Assembly (NCBI GenBank): GCA_020638655.1
Contig: JACKIC010000002.1
Coordinates: forward strand, 496,001 to 560,000
Length of the DNA stretch: 64,000 nucleotides
From: Planctomycetota bacterium
GTDB taxonomy: Bacteria > Planctomycetota > UBA1135 > UBA2386
Direction of reading: 5' to 3'
Part shown: piece by piece, positions 45,011-53,811 of the stretch
Position numbering within the stretch: position 1 is the stretch's first letter
Layout of the letters: each line of letters starts with the position of its first letter
Notes under the pieces: generated by a model
Told to the model about the DNA's origin: nothing
Database searches by the model: none
Seen by the model: the letters and a program-made list of their open reading frames with translations, nothing else
Translations under genes and position numbers: made by a program

Positions 45011-46191
45011 AGCGCATCGTCACCTTCACCAACCTGTTCCCGTCGTCGGTGATGCCGACGCACGGCCTGTTCGTCTACGAACGCATGCGCCGCGTCGCCG
45101 CTGCCGCCGGCGTGGCCTGGAGCGTGGTCGCCCCGGTGCCGCGCGTGTGGGCGCCGCTGCGCCGCGGCGTCTACCGGCAGTGGCAGGCCGTGCCCGAACG
45201 CGAGACCTGGTCGCAGGTCGACGTCTGGCATCCTCGCTACCGGCACTGGCCGGGTCTGTCGGTGCGGCGGCAGGCCGCGGCGATGGCGGCGGGGGCGCGC
45301 GCGGCGGTGAGAGAACTCGCGGCGCAGGGACCGATCGTGCTCGACGCGCACTACCTGTGGCCCGACGGCGTCGCCGCGGCACAGCTCGCCGCGGAGCTCG
45401 GCGTGCCGTTCACGCTGACCGCGCGCGGCTCGGACCTCAACGTGCTCGCGCAGGACCCCGAGCTGGCGCGGCGCATCGCCGCCGCTGCCCAGCGCGCCGC
45501 GGCGTGCGCGGCCGTGAGCCGCGACCTCGGCGACAAGTTCGCGTTCGTCGCCAGGCTGCCGCGCGAACGCATCTACGATGCGCGCAACGGCGTCGACCTC
45601 GAGCGCTTCGCGCCCGGGGACGGCGCCGCGGCGCGGCGTGCGCTGGGTTTGCCCGCGCAGGGCCGCCTGCTGCTCGGGGTCGGCCGCCTGGTCGTCGGCA
45701 AGGGCTTCGCGGTGGCGGCGCGTGCGCTGGCGCAGCTGCCCGAGGACGTGCGCCTCGTTCTGGTCGGCGACGGCCCGCAGCGCGCGGCGATCGAGGCCGC
45801 CGCGCCCGCCGGGCGCGTCGTATTCCTCGGCAACCGGGGCCCCGACGAGGTGGCGATGGCCTACCGCGCCGCCGACCTGCTGGTCCTGCCCAGCGAGCGC
45901 GAGGGCTGGCCGAACGTGGTCACCGAGGCGCTGGCCAGCGGCCTGCGTGTGTTGGCGACGCCCGTCGGCGGCATCCCGGAGATCCTCGCTCTGCCCGCGG
46001 AAGGCGACCTCGGGCGCGGCGCGCTGGTGCCCGTCGGCGACGTCGATGCGTTCGCCGCCGCGGCGCGCCGGCTGCTCGAGGCGCCCGCCGATCGCGAAGC
46101 GGTGCGCGCGTTCGCCGAACAATACGGGTGGCGCCAGCCCGTCGAGCTGCTGGCCGCGGTGTTCCGGCGCCTGTTGGGGGAGGCCGCATGA
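45007..46191 (+). CDS. Glycosyltransferase family 4
   Basis: The protein is 394 residues from the GTG at 45007, which overlaps the previous stop; GTG 45001 is also possible. The N-terminal Rossmann half begins KRIVTFTNLFPSSVMPTHGLFVYERMR, the acceptor-side fold of GT4. The C-terminal half has GRLLLGVGRLVVGKGFAVAARAL, VLVGDGPQRAAIE and the EX7E donor motif in SEREGWPNVVTEALASG. The 'F.NLFPS..MP..G.F....' start is common in exosortase-linked glycosyltransferases. It would add a sugar to the lipid-linked repeat unit on the cytoplasmic face. Confidence 0.9.
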   Translation: MKRIVTFTNLFPSSVMPTHGLFVYERMRRVAAAAGVAWSVVAPVPRVWAPLRRGVYRQWQAVPERETWSQVDVWHPRYRHWPGLSVRRQAAAMAAGARAAVRELAAQGPIVLDAHYLWPDGVAAAQLAAELGVPFTLTARGSDLNVLAQDPELARRIAAAAQRAAACAAVSRDLGDKFAFVARLPRERIYDARNGVDLERFAPGDGAAARRALGLPAQGRLLLGVGRLVVGKGFAVAARALAQLPEDVRLVLVGDGPQRAAIEAAAPAGRVVFLGNRGPDEVAMAYRAADLLVLPSEREGWPNVVTEALASGLRVLATPVGGIPEILALPAEGDLGRGALVPVGDVDAFAAAARRLLEAPADREAVRAFAEQYGWRQPVELLAAVFRRLLGEAA

Positions 46192-47409
46192 GCGAATCGC
46201 GCCGCATCCTCTACCACCACCGCATCCGCGCCGACGACGGTCAGGCGGTGCACGTGCGCGAGCTGATCGGCGCCTTGCGCGCCGCGGGACACGAGGTGCT
46301 CGAGTGCGCGTTGGTGCCCAAGACCGGCGCCGCCCTCGGAGCATTGCCCGCGCCGCCGTCGACGAAGAAGCAGACGAAGAAGCAGACGAAGAAGCACCTG
46401 TGGCAGCGGCTGGCACTGCCGCGCACCGCCGTCGAGGTGCTCGAGGTGCTCTACAACGGCAAGGGCGCGCGCGATGCTGCGCGCCGCCGCGCGCACGTTC
46501 CGGCCCGACTTCGTCTACGAACGCCACGCGCTGCACTGCCGCGCCGGCCTCGACGTCGCCCGCGAGCTCGGCGTGCCGCTGCTGCTCGAGGTCAACAGTC
46601 CGATGGTCGCCGAGATGCGGCAACTCGGCCTGCTGCGCCTGCCGCGCCGCGCCGCCGCGACCGAACGCGAGGTGCTCGGCGGCGCCGATGCGGTGTTGCC
46701 CGTCACCGCGGTGCTCGGCGAGTTGCTGGTCGCGGCCGGCGCGCGCGGCGCGACCGGCTGCACGTGATCGGCAACGGCGCGGACCTGGCGCGCTACGACG
46801 CCGCGCGCGCGCGCTGCGGCGCCGGCCGTGCGCGGCGCGTGGCAACTCCCCGACGGCGCCTTCGCGTTGACGTTCGTCGGCTACATGCGCCCTGGCACCG
46901 GCTCGACCTCGTGCTCGAGGTGATGCAGCGACCGGGGTTCGAGTTGCTGTGCCTGGTGCTGATCGGCCAGGGGCCGGCGCTGGCGCTGCTGCTGGCGGCC
47001 GCGGCCGCCGCCGCCTGGCGCGCGCGTGCGGTCGCTCGGCGTGGTGCCGGCGCCGTTGTTGCCGAGCCACGTGCTCGCCGCCGACGCGGCCCTGGTGCCG
47101 GCGATCAACGCCTACGCGTCGCCGCTGAAGCTGTTCGACTCGCTCGCGGCGGGGGTGCCGACGCTGGCGCCGGACCAGCCCAACCTGCGCGAGAACGTGC
47201 AACACGGTGAGAACGGGCTCCTGTTCGCCAAGGACAGCGCCGACGGCCTCGCCGAGCAGCTCGGCCGGCTGCTCGCCGACCGCGGGTTCGCGCGCCGACT
47301 CGGGCAGGCCGGGCGCGACAGCCTGCTCGCCAACGGTTGGACCTGGGCCGGCAACGCGGCGCGGGTCGTGCAGGTGTTCGAACAACTGGTAGAAGGGGGG
47401 CGCGCGTGA
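46188..47409 (+). pseudogene. Glycosyltransferase family 4 gene broken by about five frame changes
   Basis: The ATG at 46188 overlaps the previous stop (ATGA) and starts RRILYHHRIRADDGQAVHVRELIGALRAAGHEV, a clear GT4 opening. The protein then continues in alternating frames: frame of 46188 to about 46472; next frame to about 46748 (MLRAAARTFRPDFVYERHAL...); back to about 46806 (LHVIGNGADLARYD); shifted again 46828-46890 (RGAWQLPDGAFALTFVGYM); back 46893 to about 47022 (WHRLDLVLEVMQRP...LIGQGP); and shifted again to 47409 (LGVVPAPLLPSHVLAADAAL, KLFDSLAAGVPTLAPDQPN). All GT4 parts are present in order. This is either a young pseudogene or a cluster of base-calling errors. The repaired length would be about 407 residues. 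Confidence 0.75.
46362..46396 (+). repeat. 12-base tandem repeat encoding TKKQ
   Basis: The unit ACGAAGAAGCAG occurs nearly three times in a row, in frame, and gives STKKQTKKQTKKH within the N-terminal half of the broken glycosyltransferase. Lys-rich text is out of character for this Arg-rich, high-GC genome. It lies where GT4 proteins have a loop, so expansion would be tolerated. Confidence 0.85.
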
Positions 47410-48920
47410 AGGCCTTCCTGTTCGTGTTCCTGCCGCTGCTGCTCGCCTACGCCACGGCGCTGCAGTGGTGCGTCGACCGCTGGAACGCGCCGACGCAATA
47501 CTACGAACACTGCTGGCTGGTGCCGCTGGTCGCCGCGGTGGTGATCTGGATCCGGCGGCGCGACTGGCTGACGCGACCGGCCGGCGTCGATCTGGGCGGC
47601 CTGTGGTTGCTGGTGCCGGCGCTGCTGATGCACCTCGTCGGTGCCGCGCTGATGATCGACTCGCTGTCGGCGAGCAGCCTGGTGCTCGCGATCCCGGGCG
47701 CGGCGTGGCTGGCGCTGGGCCGCCAACGGCTGCGCGGTTTGTGGCCGGTGTTGTGGCTGTCGCTGTTCTTGGTGCCGACGCCGATCGTGGTCGAGGGCTG
47801 GTTGGCCTTCTACCTCAAGGAGCTCGCCGTCGGCGGCGGGGCGGGGCTGGCCAACCTGCTGGGCGCGGACCTCGAACGGCGCGGCGCGGACCTGCTGCTG
47901 CGCGGCACGGGTGCGTCTCTCTACGTCGCCGACGCCTGCGGCGGCCTGCGGTCGCTCTTGGCGATGGCGACGATCGCGTGGTGCGTGGCGTTCTTCATGG
48001 GGCCGGTGCACTGGCTGCGGCGCGTGACGCTGCTCGTCTGCGCGGTGCCGATCGCGGTGTTCGCCAACGTCGTGCGCATCGCCGGCATCTGCCTGTTCGC
48101 GCGCTGGTTCGGCGTGCCGTTCGCCGAGGGCTTCGGCCACACGCTGGCCAACGTGCTCGAGTGGGTCGCCGACGTCGCGGTGTTGTTGACCCTCGACCGG
48201 GTGCTGAGCCGTCGCCTGCACGGCGCGCCGGCGCCGACATCGACGCCGGTCGCGCCGGTGACCGCCCGCTCACTCGGCCGCCAGGGCGCTTGGCTCTACG
48301 CGGTCGCGGTGCCGCTGTTGTGGCTGTCGCTGTACCGGCCCGCGGGCAGCGAGGTGCAGCGCGCCGCGCAGTTGCCCGAGGTCGTCGCCGGCTACACGCT
48401 GATCGCGCGCACGCCTGCGCAGGAGGCGAAGTTTCAGCAGAACCTGCCGCGCTGGCGCGAGCTGCTCGGCACCGGCGACTTCGTGTACCGCTCCTACGCG
48501 ACCGCGCGCGGCGACTTCATCAGCCTCGTGGCGCTGTTCCACGACACCAACTGGAAGAGCGTGCACGCGCCGCGCATCTGCATCGAGGGCAGCAACATGG
48601 ACATCGAGCGCGACGACGTGGTCGACGCGCTGTGGCTCGGCGAGCCGACCACCGTCAGCCGGATCGTCGCCAGGCGCCGCAGCGACGGGCGCCGCTTCCT
48701 CACCTACAGCCTGTTCGGCACGCGCAGCTGGTCGTCGGGTCGCTACGAGGACTTCGCGCTGCACCACATGCCGCTCGCCCTGCTGCGCCAGAACGAGTCG
48801 GGTTTCCTGCTGCGCGTCGAGACGCCGCTCGGCGACGGCGAGGCACTGACCGCGGCGGAGCAGCGCTGCGCGGCGTTCCTGACCGCGCTGCTGCCGGCCA
48901 GCCGGGAGCAGCTGCGATGA
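47406..48920 (+). CDS. xrtA: Exosortase A fused to an EpsI domain
   Basis: The protein is 504 residues from a GTG overlapping the previous stop. About eight membrane helices form the exosortase core. The catalytic triad is visible: Cys178 in YVADACGGLRSL, Arg224 in FANVVRIAGIC and His245 in EGFGHTLANV. From about residue 310 a soluble EpsI (DUF3485) domain follows: VVAGYTLIARTP, LVALFHDTNWKSVHAPRICIEGSNMDIE and LTYSLFGTRSWSSGRYEDF. This fusion is the hallmark of XrtA. The enzyme cleaves proteins with C-terminal PEP-CTERM sorting tails for attachment or release at the surface. It lies within the polysaccharide operon and overlaps the deacetylase (ATGA). Confidence 0.94.
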   Translation: MKAFLFVFLPLLLAYATALQWCVDRWNAPTQYYEHCWLVPLVAAVVIWIRRRDWLTRPAGVDLGGLWLLVPALLMHLVGAALMIDSLSASSLVLAIPGAAWLALGRQRLRGLWPVLWLSLFLVPTPIVVEGWLAFYLKELAVGGGAGLANLLGADLERRGADLLLRGTGASLYVADACGGLRSLLAMATIAWCVAFFMGPVHWLRRVTLLVCAVPIAVFANVVRIAGICLFARWFGVPFAEGFGHTLANVLEWVADVAVLLTLDRVLSRRLHGAPAPTSTPVAPVTARSLGRQGAWLYAVAVPLLWLSLYRPAGSEVQRAAQLPEVVAGYTLIARTPAQEAKFQQNLPRWRELLGTGDFVYRSYATARGDFISLVALFHDTNWKSVHAPRICIEGSNMDIERDDVVDALWLGEPTTVSRIVARRRSDGRRFLTYSLFGTRSWSSGRYEDFALHHMPLALLRQNESGFLLRVETPLGDGEALTAAEQRCAAFLTALLPASREQLR

Positions 48921-49804
48921 GCGTCGCGCACGCGTTGTCGGTGGACGTCGAGGACTGGTTCCAGGTGCTCAACATGGCGCACCTGATCGACCGCGCGCAG
49001 TGGCAGCAGCTCGAGCTGCGCTGCATGGACTCGACGAAGCGCCTGCTCGACCTGTTCGCGCGGCGGGACGCCAAGGCGACCTTCTTCTTCCTCGGCTGGA
49101 TCGCCGAGCGCCTGCCCGACCTGGTGCGCGAGGTGCACGCCGCGGGGCACGAGATCGGCAGCCACGGCTACGACCACCGGGTGCTGCCCGACCTCGGCCG
49201 CGAGGGCTTTCGTGACGACCTCGAACGCACCGCCGCGGTGCTCGAGGGCCTGGTCGGGGAGCGGCCGCGGGCGTTCCGCGCCTGCACGTGGTCGATCGGC
49301 GCACGCACGCCGTGGGCGATCGACGAGCTGCTCGCCGCCGGCATCGAGCTCGACAGTTCGATTCAGCCCGTGCGCCACCCCGACTACGGCGTGCCCGGCG
49401 CGCCGACGACGCCGTATCTGCTGCGCGGCGAGCGCGGCGAGCTGCTGGAGTTCCCGCCGCTGACCTGGGACGTGTTCGGCCGGCACCTGCCGGTCGGCGG
49501 CGGCGGTTACCTGCGCCTGTTGCCGCTGTGGTTCCTGCGCCGCGGTTTTGCGCAGAAGGAACGACTGGGCGTGCCGGGGTGCCTGTATCTGCATCCGTGG
49601 GAGGTCGATCCCGAACAGCCGCGCCAGCAGCTCGGCGGCCTGCGCGGCTTCCGGCACTACGTCAACCTGCGTCGCACCGAGGCCAAGCTCGATCGGCTGC
49701 TGCGCGACTACCGGTTCGTGGGGCTCGGCGCGGCGCTCGCCGAGCGCGGCGCGAGCTGGCGCGCGAGGCTGCCCGCGTTCTTGGCCAGCGAGCTGCTCGG
49801 GTAG
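48917..49804 (+). CDS. XrtA-associated polysaccharide deacetylase
   Basis: The protein is 295 residues. The NodB-type fold starts HALSVDVEDWFQV (Asp10, Asp13), then ATFFFLGWIAERLPDLVREVHAAGHEIGSHGYDH with metal His83 and His87. The C-terminal extension (CLYLHPWEVDPEQPRQQLGGLRGFRHYVNLRRTEAKLDRLL) is typical of the exosortase-linked deacetylase group with a DUF3473-like tail. It has no signal peptide and so probably acts on lipid-linked sugar in the cytoplasm. It is the last gene of the plus-strand operon. Its 3' end overlaps the convergent TPR gene by about 97 bases. Confidence 0.92.
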   Translation: MSVAHALSVDVEDWFQVLNMAHLIDRAQWQQLELRCMDSTKRLLDLFARRDAKATFFFLGWIAERLPDLVREVHAAGHEIGSHGYDHRVLPDLGREGFRDDLERTAAVLEGLVGERPRAFRACTWSIGARTPWAIDELLAAGIELDSSIQPVRHPDYGVPGAPTTPYLLRGERGELLEFPPLTWDVFGRHLPVGGGGYLRLLPLWFLRRGFAQKERLGVPGCLYLHPWEVDPEQPRQQLGGLRGFRHYVNLRRTEAKLDRLLRDYRFVGLGAALAERGASWRARLPAFLASELLG

Positions 49805-52800
49805 TCGGTCTCGAGCGCGGCGAGGATCGCGGCGGCGCGCACCGCTCCCTGGGGGTCGTTGCCCTGCAGTTCGGCCAGTGCCAGCGCCACCAGCTGCAGG
49901 CCGTCGTCGCGCTTGGGGCTGCGCCGCAGGAGGGGCAGCGCCTGATTGGCGTTGCCGGCGCGCAGCAGGGCGAAGCCGGTGGCGAACATGCCTTCGGGCG
50001 AGTTGCGCACCTCGGCCGGCAGCGACACGAGGTCGACGGCGTCGGCGGCCTGCAGGTCGAAGGATCGGGCCGCGAGCACGGTGAATTGCAGGCGCGTGGG
50101 GGCGTCGACGCCGTTGGTGAGCACGTTGCGCAGCTCCTGCACCGGCGCGTTGCTGGACTCGCCGCGGCGCAGCAGGGTCGTGCGCGCGACCCAGAGCTGC
50201 AGGCAGGTCGGGTTGTGCGCGAGCGCCGCGGCGACGGCGGTCAGCGCCGCGTCGGAGCCGACGAGAGCGGTGAGCCGCCGCACCGTGGCGGTGACGGTCG
50301 GGTCGGCGGTCGCCGCCGCCGCGGCGAGCTCCAGGTGGCCGGCCAGCAGTTCGCGCGTGCGCTCGGTGCCGAGCGCGCGGTCCGGCAGGTTCGGTGCCTG
50401 ATCGAGCACGAAGTGCACGAGGCTGCCGCGCGGGCCGTGCTGCGCGATCGCGCGCAGCGCGGCGTCGTAGAACAGCGCCGCGAGCTTGGTGTCGGTCGCC
50501 AGCACGGTCCGGGCCAGCGCGACCTGCCGGTCGAGCGCGACGGGGATCTGCTGCGTCGTCAGGCTCGGCGACAGCCGCTCGAGGATCCACCAGGCGGCCT
50601 GCGCATTGCCGCGCGCGGCGACCCGCTCGGCGGTCTCGAGCGTGGCCCCGGTCTCGATGGGCAGGGCGACCCACATGTCGGTGGCGAGGCGCTCGGCGAG
50701 GTCGCGGTGGCCGGCTTGTTCGACCGTCTGCGCCGCGAAGCGCATCGCGAACGCCGTCGCCGCGGGACAGTTGGTCAGCTGGCCCTTGGCGACTGCCTGG
50801 CGCACGGCTTCGGCGAGCGGCGCGGGCACCGGATAGCTCGGATCCAGCGTCGCGCGCGCGACCTCGCCGAGCAGCAGGGCGTCGTCCTTGCCGGTCTCCG
50901 TCGCGAACAGCTCGCTGTGGATCGGCGCGGCGGCGGACGCCTGGCCCGCGCCGAGCAGCACCTGCGACTGCAGCAGACGCAGGCAACGCGAGTCCGGCGC
51001 GGCGGCGACCAGCGCTTCGGCCTGCGGCACCGCCGTGGCCACCAGCTCGGGGGTATCACACAGCGCCATGACCTCGAACAGGCTGTCGAGCAGCGGCGCG
51101 GCCTGCAGGTCGAGGTCGGCGGCCGAGGGCAGCCCCAGGGCGGCGACGGCGATGTGCCCGAGCAGGTCCGTGTGGTCGTGCTCGAGGCGCTGGCGCGCCA
51201 GGATCTCGGCGGGGCTGCGCGGCGTGCGTTGGCCGAAGCGCAGCGCGAGGCCGAGATCGGTGGGCGTCTGCAGCAGCGCGTAGACCTGGGCGGCGCGTTG
51301 GCTGCGCCCGTCGGCGAGGCAGAGGCGTGCCAGGGGTTCGACCGCGGCGCCGCCGTCTTCGAACGCGAGCGCCGCGGTGAAGTGTTGCTCGGCGAGGCGC
51401 AGTTGACCGGCGCGCAGCGCGAGGTCGCCGGCCATGGCGAAGGCCGCGCCGGAGCGGCTGTCGGGGCCGCCGCTCGCGAGGCCGGCGGAGAGCAGCGCCA
51501 GCGCGGTGCCGGGTCGGTCTTCGCCGAGACGGGTCGCGGTCGCGACGACGGCGTCCGCGGCCGCCGCGACGCGCAGGCCGTAGTCGGCGAGGTCGCGTTC
51601 GGTGGCCGCGGCCAGCGCCGCGTCCTCGGCCAACGGCGGTGCGGTGAGGCGCGTCAACACGGCCGTGGCGAGCTCGTGCACCTGCTGCGCCGTGCGTTCG
51701 CCGGGGGCGTGGCGCAGCGGTTCGAGCAGTTGGTCGGCGGCCGCCCGGTCCCCGACGGCGGCGAACACGGCGGCGCACAGCGGGCCGAGGTCGGGGTCTT
51801 CGGCGACGAAGCGCAGCGCCTTGCGCGCGAACGGTTCGGCCTGGGCCAGGGCCGTGGCCGGCACGCTGCGCAGCGTGGCTGCGGCGAGCACGGCGTTGGG
51901 CGGCAGCGTCGCCAGGGCCGGGATCACGACGTCGTTGGCCGGCAGGCCGGCGCCGCGGCGCGCCTGGAGCAGGAAGTACAGCGTCTGCGGATCGTGGTCG
52001 CCGCGCAGCAGCAGCTTGTCGAGGCTGGTGACCGCGGCCAGCGGTCGTCCGGCGAGCAGTTCGGCGCGGGCCTCGAGCACGCGCGGGCGCCGCGACCAGA
52101 CGAAGCGGTCGACGGCGGCGCGGGCGCACGCGAGCGCAACGGGCGCGAGCCGGGGGTCGTTCTCGGCCAGGGCGGCCTCGGCGCAGAGCAGATAGCCGAG
52201 CGGGTCGCTGGTCTCGGGCAGCGGGTCCTTGCGGCGCAGGCACTGCGCGAGCAGGCCCGGACCGTCCTGGTCGCTGTCGCGGTACTGCGCGCGCGCCACG
52301 GCGAGCCGGCGCTCGAGCACGGCTTCTTCGAACGGAGCCAGATCGAGGGCCTTGGCCATCGTCGCTGCGGCGGCGGGCAGGCGGTCGCAGCGCAGCTGGT
52401 AATCGGCCAGCGCGAGCAGCGGTTGCAGTTCGCCGGGGCGGGCTTCGGTCCACTCCTGGTGCACCGCGATCACCTCGTCGAGCGGCGCGGCGCGGCGCTG
52501 CAGCAGGTCGATGCGCAGCGGCATGATCACCGGCAGCAGGTCGACCTGGCCGACCGGCACGCCGGTGCGCAGCGCCAGGATCGCCGCGTAGCGCATCGCG
52601 TCCTCGGCGCCGTCGCGGTTGCCGTTGAGGTTCTGCACCAGGCCGCCCGTGAACGCCTGGGCCAGCGGCACGGCGGCGCCCGCCTGGCTCAACTCGTAGG
52701 TCTCCTTGGCGAAGCGGCGCAGCGCCGCGGTGTTGCCGAGGCGGTGCGCGGCGAGCGTGCGCGCCAGCAGGAAGTCGTTGAGCCCGGTCGCGAACTGCTT

Positions 52801-53760
52801 GTTCTCGAGCAGCGCCGCGACCGCCGCCGGAGGCAGCCAGCGGTCCGCGGTCGCGAGCGCGGCGACGTACTGTTCGCGTCGCACCAGCGCCCAGGTCGCG
52901 AACGACCCTGCCTCGATCACGTACTGATGGTCGAAGCGGCGCCGGTAGGCCTCACAGAAGAGCAGCAGGTCGTCGGTGCGTTCCGCCTGGTCGAGCGAGA
53001 GGCACAGCGCGCGGAACGCGGCCACGGGCTCGCCATCGGCCTCGAGGCTGGCGCGAAAACGCGCCAGGCAGTCCTGGATCCGGCCGCGCAGGTTGATGAG
53101 GTCCTTCTGCAGCGTCGGCCACGATGCGAGCAGCTGCGAGTTGTTGCGGTAGATGGCGCCCAGCGCGGCGAGGGCCAGCGGGATGCGTTCGTCGCCGTCC
53201 GGCCGGTACAGGTAGGACAGCAGGTCGGCGCGCGCGGCGGCCTCGTCGCGGCGTCCGGCGGCGCGGCGGATCGTGTCCCGGACGCGGCGCAGCTCCTCCT
53301 GGTAGAGCGTCTGCGCCGCTTCGCCGGCGAGCTCGAGGGCGCGGCCGTCGCCGGGGTGGTCGACGAGGTAGGCCTCGGCGAGCTGCAGGGCCCGCTGCCC
53401 CTGGCCGACGACCGCGAGCAGGCGGATGTGGTCGAGGCGCAGCGCCTCGGCGCCGTCGGCCTTCTCGGCGAGCAGCTGTTCGAGGTCCTCGAGCGCGCCC
53501 GGGTTGTTGCCGAGCTTGCGGTAGGCCTCGTAGCGGCGGCGCCACAGGCGGTGCCGCAGGGCCCGGTCGGCGCGCAGGCTGGGGCCGCGCCAGGCGAGGT
53601 TGAGGTCGGCGACGACGCCGAGGTAGTCGCCGCGCGCGAACAGCTTGTCGGCGCGGTCGAGGGCCCGCTCGGGACCGCCGAGCAGCACGATGTAGCCCAC
53701 CGTCAGCAAGAGAACGAGCAGGACGGCTGCAGCGAGGACCTGGAGACTCTTGCGCAACAT
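49708..53760 (-). CDS. Giant TPR-repeat protein, PrsT-like by context
   Basis: The protein is 1350 residues. A single N-terminal helix (SLQVLAAAVLLVLLLTVGYIVLLGG, residues 5-29) anchors it. The rest is TPR-like helix pairs from end to end, for example RADKLFARGDYLGVVADLN, QRALQLAEAYLVDHPGDGRALELAGEA and LRAGQLRLAEQHFTAALAFEDGGAAVEPLARLC. Exosortase A loci usually carry a long TPR protein called PrsT next to the regulator PrsR, and this gene sits 51 bases downstream of the PrsR-like gene on the same strand. PrsT is usually a lipoprotein of about 900 residues; this one is longer with a plain helix, so the name is tentative. Its 3' end overlaps the deacetylase gene in antisense. Confidence 0.75.
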   Translation of the reverse strand: MLRKSLQVLAAAVLLVLLLTVGYIVLLGGPERALDRADKLFARGDYLGVVADLNLAWRGPSLRADRALRHRLWRRRYEAYRKLGNNPGALEDLEQLLAEKADGAEALRLDHIRLLAVVGQGQRALQLAEAYLVDHPGDGRALELAGEAAQTLYQEELRRVRDTIRRAAGRRDEAAARADLLSYLYRPDGDERIPLALAALGAIYRNNSQLLASWPTLQKDLINLRGRIQDCLARFRASLEADGEPVAAFRALCLSLDQAERTDDLLLFCEAYRRRFDHQYVIEAGSFATWALVRREQYVAALATADRWLPPAAVAALLENKQFATGLNDFLLARTLAAHRLGNTAALRRFAKETYELSQAGAAVPLAQAFTGGLVQNLNGNRDGAEDAMRYAAILALRTGVPVGQVDLLPVIMPLRIDLLQRRAAPLDEVIAVHQEWTEARPGELQPLLALADYQLRCDRLPAAAATMAKALDLAPFEEAVLERRLAVARAQYRDSDQDGPGLLAQCLRRKDPLPETSDPLGYLLCAEAALAENDPRLAPVALACARAAVDRFVWSRRPRVLEARAELLAGRPLAAVTSLDKLLLRGDHDPQTLYFLLQARRGAGLPANDVVIPALATLPPNAVLAAATLRSVPATALAQAEPFARKALRFVAEDPDLGPLCAAVFAAVGDRAAADQLLEPLRHAPGERTAQQVHELATAVLTRLTAPPLAEDAALAAATERDLADYGLRVAAAADAVVATATRLGEDRPGTALALLSAGLASGGPDSRSGAAFAMAGDLALRAGQLRLAEQHFTAALAFEDGGAAVEPLARLCLADGRSQRAAQVYALLQTPTDLGLALRFGQRTPRSPAEILARQRLEHDHTDLLGHIAVAALGLPSAADLDLQAAPLLDSLFEVMALCDTPELVATAVPQAEALVAAAPDSRCLRLLQSQVLLGAGQASAAAPIHSELFATETGKDDALLLGEVARATLDPSYPVPAPLAEAVRQAVAKGQLTNCPAATAFAMRFAAQTVEQAGHRDLAERLATDMWVALPIETGATLETAERVAARGNAQAAWWILERLSPSLTTQQIPVALDRQVALARTVLATDTKLAALFYDAALRAIAQHGPRGSLVHFVLDQAPNLPDRALGTERTRELLAGHLELAAAAATADPTVTATVRRLTALVGSDAALTAVAAALAHNPTCLQLWVARTTLLRRGESSNAPVQELRNVLTNGVDAPTRLQFTVLAARSFDLQAADAVDLVSLPAEVRNSPEGMFATGFALLRAGNANQALPLLRRSPKRDDGLQLVALALAELQGNDPQGAVRAAAILAALETDYPSSSLAKNAGSLARQLAPRSASAAPSPTNR

Positions 53761-53811
53761 GAAGGATTGACCGGCGCAGCGACTATAGCGACGAGGGGGT
53801 GGGCTTGGCGA

